From the NCBI RefSeq assembly GCF_000485595.1, contig NW_014577674.1:164091-186676 (forward strand): 22,586 nt of DNA, written 5' to 3'. Shown one piece after another: positions 18,908-22,586 of this stretch. The translations under genes were made by a program, and so were the position numbers. Each line of letters begins with the position of its first letter. The first letter of the stretch is position 1. This DNA is from Priapulus caudatus. Its lineage: Eukaryota; Priapulida; Priapulimorpha; Priapulimorphida; Priapulidae. Below the pieces are notes generated by a model. It made no database searches. It saw nothing but the letters and a program-made list of their open reading frames with translations, and had not been told where the DNA came from.

Positions 18908-19391
18908 GTAAGAATAATCCTTACTTCTAATTTGATCCTGTGCGAAAACAAACGCTAATTTGGTCTTTGGTTACCGTTCAATGAACTGTAGCCTGGTACA
19001 GTGCTAGTGCCGTGGCATATTGTATGCGGATCGTTCATCGGTTCAATCAACAATGACAACGTGCCGATTAGTGTGATAACAAATAAGTAATTTTGATATT
19101 ACGCCAGATGCTTTTATTAGGATTGTGAGATTTAGTGGAACCTACGGGTGGTGTGATACATCCTTAACTTAACCTACCTAAAAAAAGTAATACTAATAGT
19201 AATAAATTATGTCACCGGTGTACCGTAGTATTTGGACGCTCCGTAGGCATGCTCTTTTGTTTTGCTCTTGTTTTCTTTTGTTTGAATCTTGTTTTGGCAC
19301 GCCGTAGGAATATAGTAGACATGCCTCTTTGTTTTCTTTTGTTTCGCCGTTGTAACCTGAACAGCATAACATCAGTCTACTAATTTACTAA
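18908..19391. other. Non-coding stretch before the foldback element
   Basis: I see no gene. A T-rich patch (about 19245-19345) contains two diverged copies of a CTTTTGTTTTCTTTTGTTT-like segment. Confidence 0.6.
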
Positions 19392-19399
19392 CATATTGC
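19392..19399. repeat. Candidate left target-site duplication CATATTGC
   Basis: An 8-bp direct repeat identical to 21274-21281, bracketing the foldback element. Eight bases is typical of hAT-type insertion, but chance is not excluded. Confidence 0.5.
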
Positions 19400-21273
19400 G
19401 GCCAGAGACTATAACCACGGCGGCCGTGTGATAAGATTCATTATGGCTATACGCAGCGGCGGCCGGTGTGGGCGACTCAATAGGCTATACGCACTGGCGG
19501 CCGTTGTGGATAAGATTCAATATTTCTATAAGCACGGGCCCGTATGGCCGACTCAATCCTGGCTAGGAATGAGGAAGGGGAGAAGGGAGAAGCTGGTGGA
19601 GAAAGGAGAGGGGAGAAGCTGGTGAGAAGGAGAAGGTGGGAGGAGAGGAGGAAGGGGAGAAGGACAGAAGTTGTGGAGAAGAGGAGGAGGAGAACTGGTG
19701 GAGAAGGAGGAGGGGAAGAAGGGAGAAGGTGTCGGAGGAGGAGGAAAAGCTGGTGGAGAAGGAAGAGGGAGAGAAGAGAGTGTGGAGAAGAGGGGAGAAG
19801 CTGGTGAGGAGGAGGAGGGAGAAGGTGGTGGAGGAAGGGGAGAAGGCTGGAGAAGGAGGAGGGGAGAAGCTGATTGGATGAAGGAGGAAACGAGAGAGGG
19901 GAGATAAGGGGAGGCTGGGGAGGAGGAGGGGGAAGAAGGCGAGAGAGCTGGTGGAGAGAAAGCGGGGGAGAAGCTTTGGTGTGAGAAGGAGGGAGGGGAA
20001 GAAGGAGAGTGTGGTGAAGCAAGGAGGCGGGGAGAAGCTGGTGGAGAAAGGAGGAGGGGAGAAGGGAGAAGTGGTGGAGGAGGGAAGAAAGCGGAGACGG
20101 TGGTGGAGGAGGCGGGGAGAAGCGGTGAGAAGGAGAGGGGAGAAGGGAGACGAGTGTGGAGGAGAGAGAAAGGAGAAGGTCGTGGAGGAGGGGGAGAAGC
20201 TGGTGAGAAAGGAGGAAGGAGTGAAGGAGGGGAGAGAAGGAGGCTGGTGGAGGAGGAAGGGGAGAAGGGAGAATGGGGATAAGGAAGGGAGACGGAGCTT
20301 GGTGAAAGAGGAGGGGGAGAAAGGAAAGGTGGTGGAGGAGAGGGGGAGAGGCTGGTGGACGAAGGAGGAAGGGAAGACAAGAGAAGGTGAGAGAAGGAGA
20401 AGGGGAGCAAGCTGTGAGAAGGTGGAGGGGGAGAAGCTGGTGGAGAAGGAGCGGGGAGAAGAAGGAGGGGGTGGGAGGAGAAGGAGGGAGAGAGCTTCTC
20501 TCCATCCTCCTTCCTGCACCACTTGCTCTCTTCTCCCCTTCAGTCCCTCCACCACTCTCCCCCTCACACAACCTTCTCCCTTCTCCCGCTCCTCCTTCTC
20601 CACCAGCTTCTCCCTGCCTTCCTTCTCGCACCAGCTTCATCTCATCTCTCCCGCCTCCTCCTCCAGCGCCACTCCCTTCTCCCGCGCTTCCTTCTCCCTT
20701 TCCTACTTCTCCACACTTTCTCCCCTCCTCCTCCACCAGCTTCTCCCGCTCTCCCCCACCTTCTCCCTTTCTCTCCTTCTCCCTTCTCCACCAGCTTTCC
20801 CTTCTCTCCACGCACCTCTCTTCTCCCCTCCCTCCGCTGCCACCAAGCTCTCCCGCCTCCTCCTTCTCCAACAGGCCTTCTGCCCTTCCTCCCTCTCCTT
20901 CTCGCACCAGCTTCTCCGGCTCCTCTCTTTTTCCACCAGCCTTCATTCCTTTCTCCTCCTCCTCTCGCATCAGCTTCTCCCTTCCTCCTACTCCACCACC
21001 TTCTCCCTTCTCCCTTCCTCTTCTCCAACCAGCTTCTCCTTGCTCAAACCTTCCTCATTCCTAGGCCATATGAGTCGGCCATCACGGCCGCCGTGCGTAT
21101 AGTCATATGAAGCTTACTCCAGCGACGGCGCCGTGCGTAGTATGCCAACATTGAGTTCCGGCCACGACGGACCCGCCGTGCATATAGCCACATTGAGTCC
21201 GGCCACACGGCGCCGTCGTATAGCCATATGAATCTATCCACAGCGGCCGCGCGTGCGTATAGTCACTTTACAT
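19400..21273. mobile_element. Large foldback-type inverted-repeat element with nested tandem arrays
   Basis: The outer arms (about 19402-19564 and 21062-21264) are four and five copies of a roughly 40-bp GC-rich unit, for example GGCTATACGCACGGCGGCCG, in opposite orientation. Both arms pass inward into the same junction, TAGGAATGAGGAAGG. The left inner arm (19565 to about 20495) is purine-rich GGAGAAGCTGGTGGAGAAGG-like repeats; the right inner arm (about 20496-21055) is the pyrimidine complement. The 8-mer CATATTGC occurs at both borders (19392-19399 and 21274-21281), a plausible target-site duplication. Architecture resembles Drosophila Foldback elements. No transposase is present; the long open frames across it are low-complexity artefacts. 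Confidence 0.8.
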
Positions 21274-21281
21274 CATATTGC
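21274..21281. repeat. Candidate right target-site duplication CATATTGC
   Basis: Right partner of the direct repeat at 19392-19399. Confidence 0.5.
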
Positions 21282-21346
21282 AAATGTCAATCAAATGTTC
21301 CTCAGTGTCGAAGAGCAAGATTGCGCGAATGACTACTGCCATGATT

Positions 21347-21393
21347 GCGCAGGCGGCTTGTGCGCTCCTTGCAAAACAAGAGGCCGCCTGCGC
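21347..21393. repeat. GC-rich inverted repeat
   Basis: GCGCAGGCGGC (21347-21357) and its exact reverse complement GCCGCCTGCGC (21383-21393). TTGT/ACAA can extend the pairing after a small bulge. Confidence 0.8.
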
Positions 21394-21402
21394 GCATGCG
21401 CA
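21391..21402. promoter_or_regulatory. NRF-1-type palindrome CGCGCATGCGCA
   Basis: A perfect match to the NRF-1 consensus YGCGCAYGCGCR, in a locally CpG-rich patch (about 21310-21440). Such sites mark many CpG promoters, but no gene start is evident beside it. Confidence 0.4.
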
Positions 21403-21439
21403 CTTAGGAGCGTCCAGTTTCCCGGGCGATGCGTCCAAA

Positions 21440-21781
21440 TACTATGGATACCTCACTGGCAACTAGGCCACATTGCCACTTCTGCCACATTTCCTGCAGA
21501 AATGGAAGTGCATTCACTGTATAGTAAAATTGGGTCAAAATATGTTAACTTGGTATTTCTATGCAACTTCTCACCTATGAACAAATTGAAGAGAGTTATT
21601 TGCCATCATTTGCAACAGTGTAATGCTCGCGTAAAACCCGCTGCCTCGCCCTATCTCATGCAGGTGATGCTTCCGGTAACCCCTCCCTCATCTACCAGCT
21701 GCGATGCTTCGTGTATAGCTCCTTCCGCGCCTCCCGTGCTGCGACTTTTCTGTAAACCCCTCCCCCGTCGTGCTCTCATCT
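21440..21781. other. Non-coding interval between CpG patch and CT tract
   Basis: Mixed composition. An open frame runs through it, but it continues into the CT tract and shows no domain or splice logic. Confidence 0.5.
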
Positions 21782-21967
21782 TTCTTCTCTCTCTCCCCTG
21801 CACTCCTTCTCTCTCTCTCTATCTCTCTCTCTTCTCTCTCATCCTCTGCTCCCCTCTCTCTCTCTCTCTCCTTCTCTCTCCTCTCTCTCTGCTCTCTCTC
21901 TCCTCTCTCTTCTCTCTCTTCTCATCCTCTCTCTCTCTCTCTCCTCTCTCTCCTCTCCTCTCTCTTC

Positions 21968-21998
<31 letters not shown>

Positions 21999-22001
21999 CT
22001 C

Positions 22002-22033
<32 letters not shown>

Positions 22034-22259
22034 ATCTCTCCCTCTCTCTCTCATCTCTCTCTCTCCCTTCTCTCTCTTCCTCGTCTCCTCCCTCTCTTCT
22101 CTCCTCTCTCTTCTCTCCTCCTCTCTCACCCTCTCCTCTCGTCTCTCCTCTCCCTCTCTCCTCTTCTCTCTCTCTCTCTCATCTCTCATCTCCCTCTCCT
22201 CTCTCACCTCTCTCCTCTCTCTCTCTCTCTCTCTCTGCTCCATCCTCTCTCTTCTCTCT
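21782..22259. repeat. About 480-bp (CT)n-rich polypyrimidine tract
   Basis: Nearly pure C/T on the plus strand, dominated by CTCTCT with interspersed CCTCTC and rare A or G. Open frames on both strands here (Ser/Leu-rich or Arg/Glu-rich) are repeat artefacts. Confidence 0.95.
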
Positions 22260-22586
22260 CCAATGGAACGATGGAACAGTAATTGTAGATCCTTGTCCAA
22301 AAATGTTTTTTACTCTTTCCCTCTTAGTTAGCAGTCTGCGACTGTCGTCCAAAAAATACTGATATGTGTGCACTTTGTGTGATAAAAGCATGAACTTAAC
22401 TTTGGGCACAAAGTTAACTCTAACACATGTAACAAAGCAATTTGGTGATACTGATCCAAGCAGGTTAAGCTCTGGACTTCAGAGATCTCGCATTCACCCT
22501 AAAAATCGGCGGACTTGGAACCGAGGCGCAAATTTAATATGCTAAAAAACAGGCCTTAGCGTAACAAAAATAAACGTTGGAACTGG
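22260..22586. other. Right-edge non-coding sequence
   Basis: No gene recognised. It contains a small perfect inverted repeat, TTAACTTTG/CAAAGTTAA, around 22394-22415. Confidence 0.5.

Noticed and set aside
19477-20970. 497-codon minus frame and other long frames (for example 19951-21102 plus) across the foldback
   Set aside because: Translations are Glu/Gly/Lys/Arg-rich switching to Ser/Pro/Leu-rich exactly where the DNA switches from purine to pyrimidine. They are low-complexity repeat artefacts.
21253-22362. 369-codon plus frame starting with a Cys-rich segment (CANDYCHDCAGGLCAPC)
   Set aside because: Most of it is Ser/Leu from the CT tract. The Cys-rich start coincides with a CpG-rich inverted repeat and shows neither correct zinc-finger spacing nor a usable splice phase from 18907.
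22445-22505. tRNA- or SINE-like segment (GGTTAAGCTCTGGACTTCAG)
   Set aside because: It resembles a tRNA D-arm/anticodon arm, but no acceptor stem closes, the anticodon loop is five bases rather than seven, and the T-arm consensus is not met.

Overview
The window is nuclear DNA of an invertebrate animal. It has GT-AG introns, an integrin alpha subunit with the GFFKR membrane-exit motif, an AN1 zinc-finger gene split into small exons, a TTAGGG-type tract, AT-rich intergenic DNA with microsatellites, and several inverted-repeat transposons. I cannot fix the phylum. The non-I-domain alpha4/alpha9-type integrin fits a bilaterian outside the vertebrates.

Layout: (1) 1-6983 is gene-poor and AT-rich. 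It carries one convincing but unrecognised first coding exon (979-1134, minus), probably of a gene running left, perhaps out of the window. (2) 7044-11533 (plus) is a complete integrin alpha gene in only two coding exons: a 400-nt exon with the signal peptide and first propeller blade, then one 2.8-kb exon with everything else, most of it extremely GC-rich. (3) 12294-18555 (minus) is a complete ZFAND1-type gene that I assembled from eight exons. All eight junctions are phase-compatible and it encodes two canonical AN1 fingers plus the C-terminal ubiquitin-like region. Its first exon is one base short of the frame needed to join exon 2. (4) 18556-18886 is a short head-to-head interval, followed by a possible 21-nt first exon of a plus-strand gene. 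(5) 19400-21273 is a large foldback element: outer arms of about 40-bp GC-rich units, inner arms of purine-rich then pyrimidine-rich tandem repeats, flanked by an 8-bp direct repeat. (6) 21282-22586 holds a CpG-rich patch with an NRF-1-type palindrome and a long CT tract.

Integrin and ZFAND1 converge tail to tail. They are not functionally linked: one is a cell-surface adhesion receptor, the other a cytosolic stress-granule/proteasome adaptor. ZFAND1 intron 1 (15267-18498) is a transposon sink, with a 243-bp MITE, a 61-bp tandem duplication of GTACC palindromes, a telomere-like tract, a hairpin, a GC-rich repeat and a 0.7-0.8 kb element with about 155-bp inverted arms. The most notable observations are the foldback element, the single-exon body of the integrin with its internal composition break, and the apparent 1-nt frameshift in ZFAND1 exon 1.
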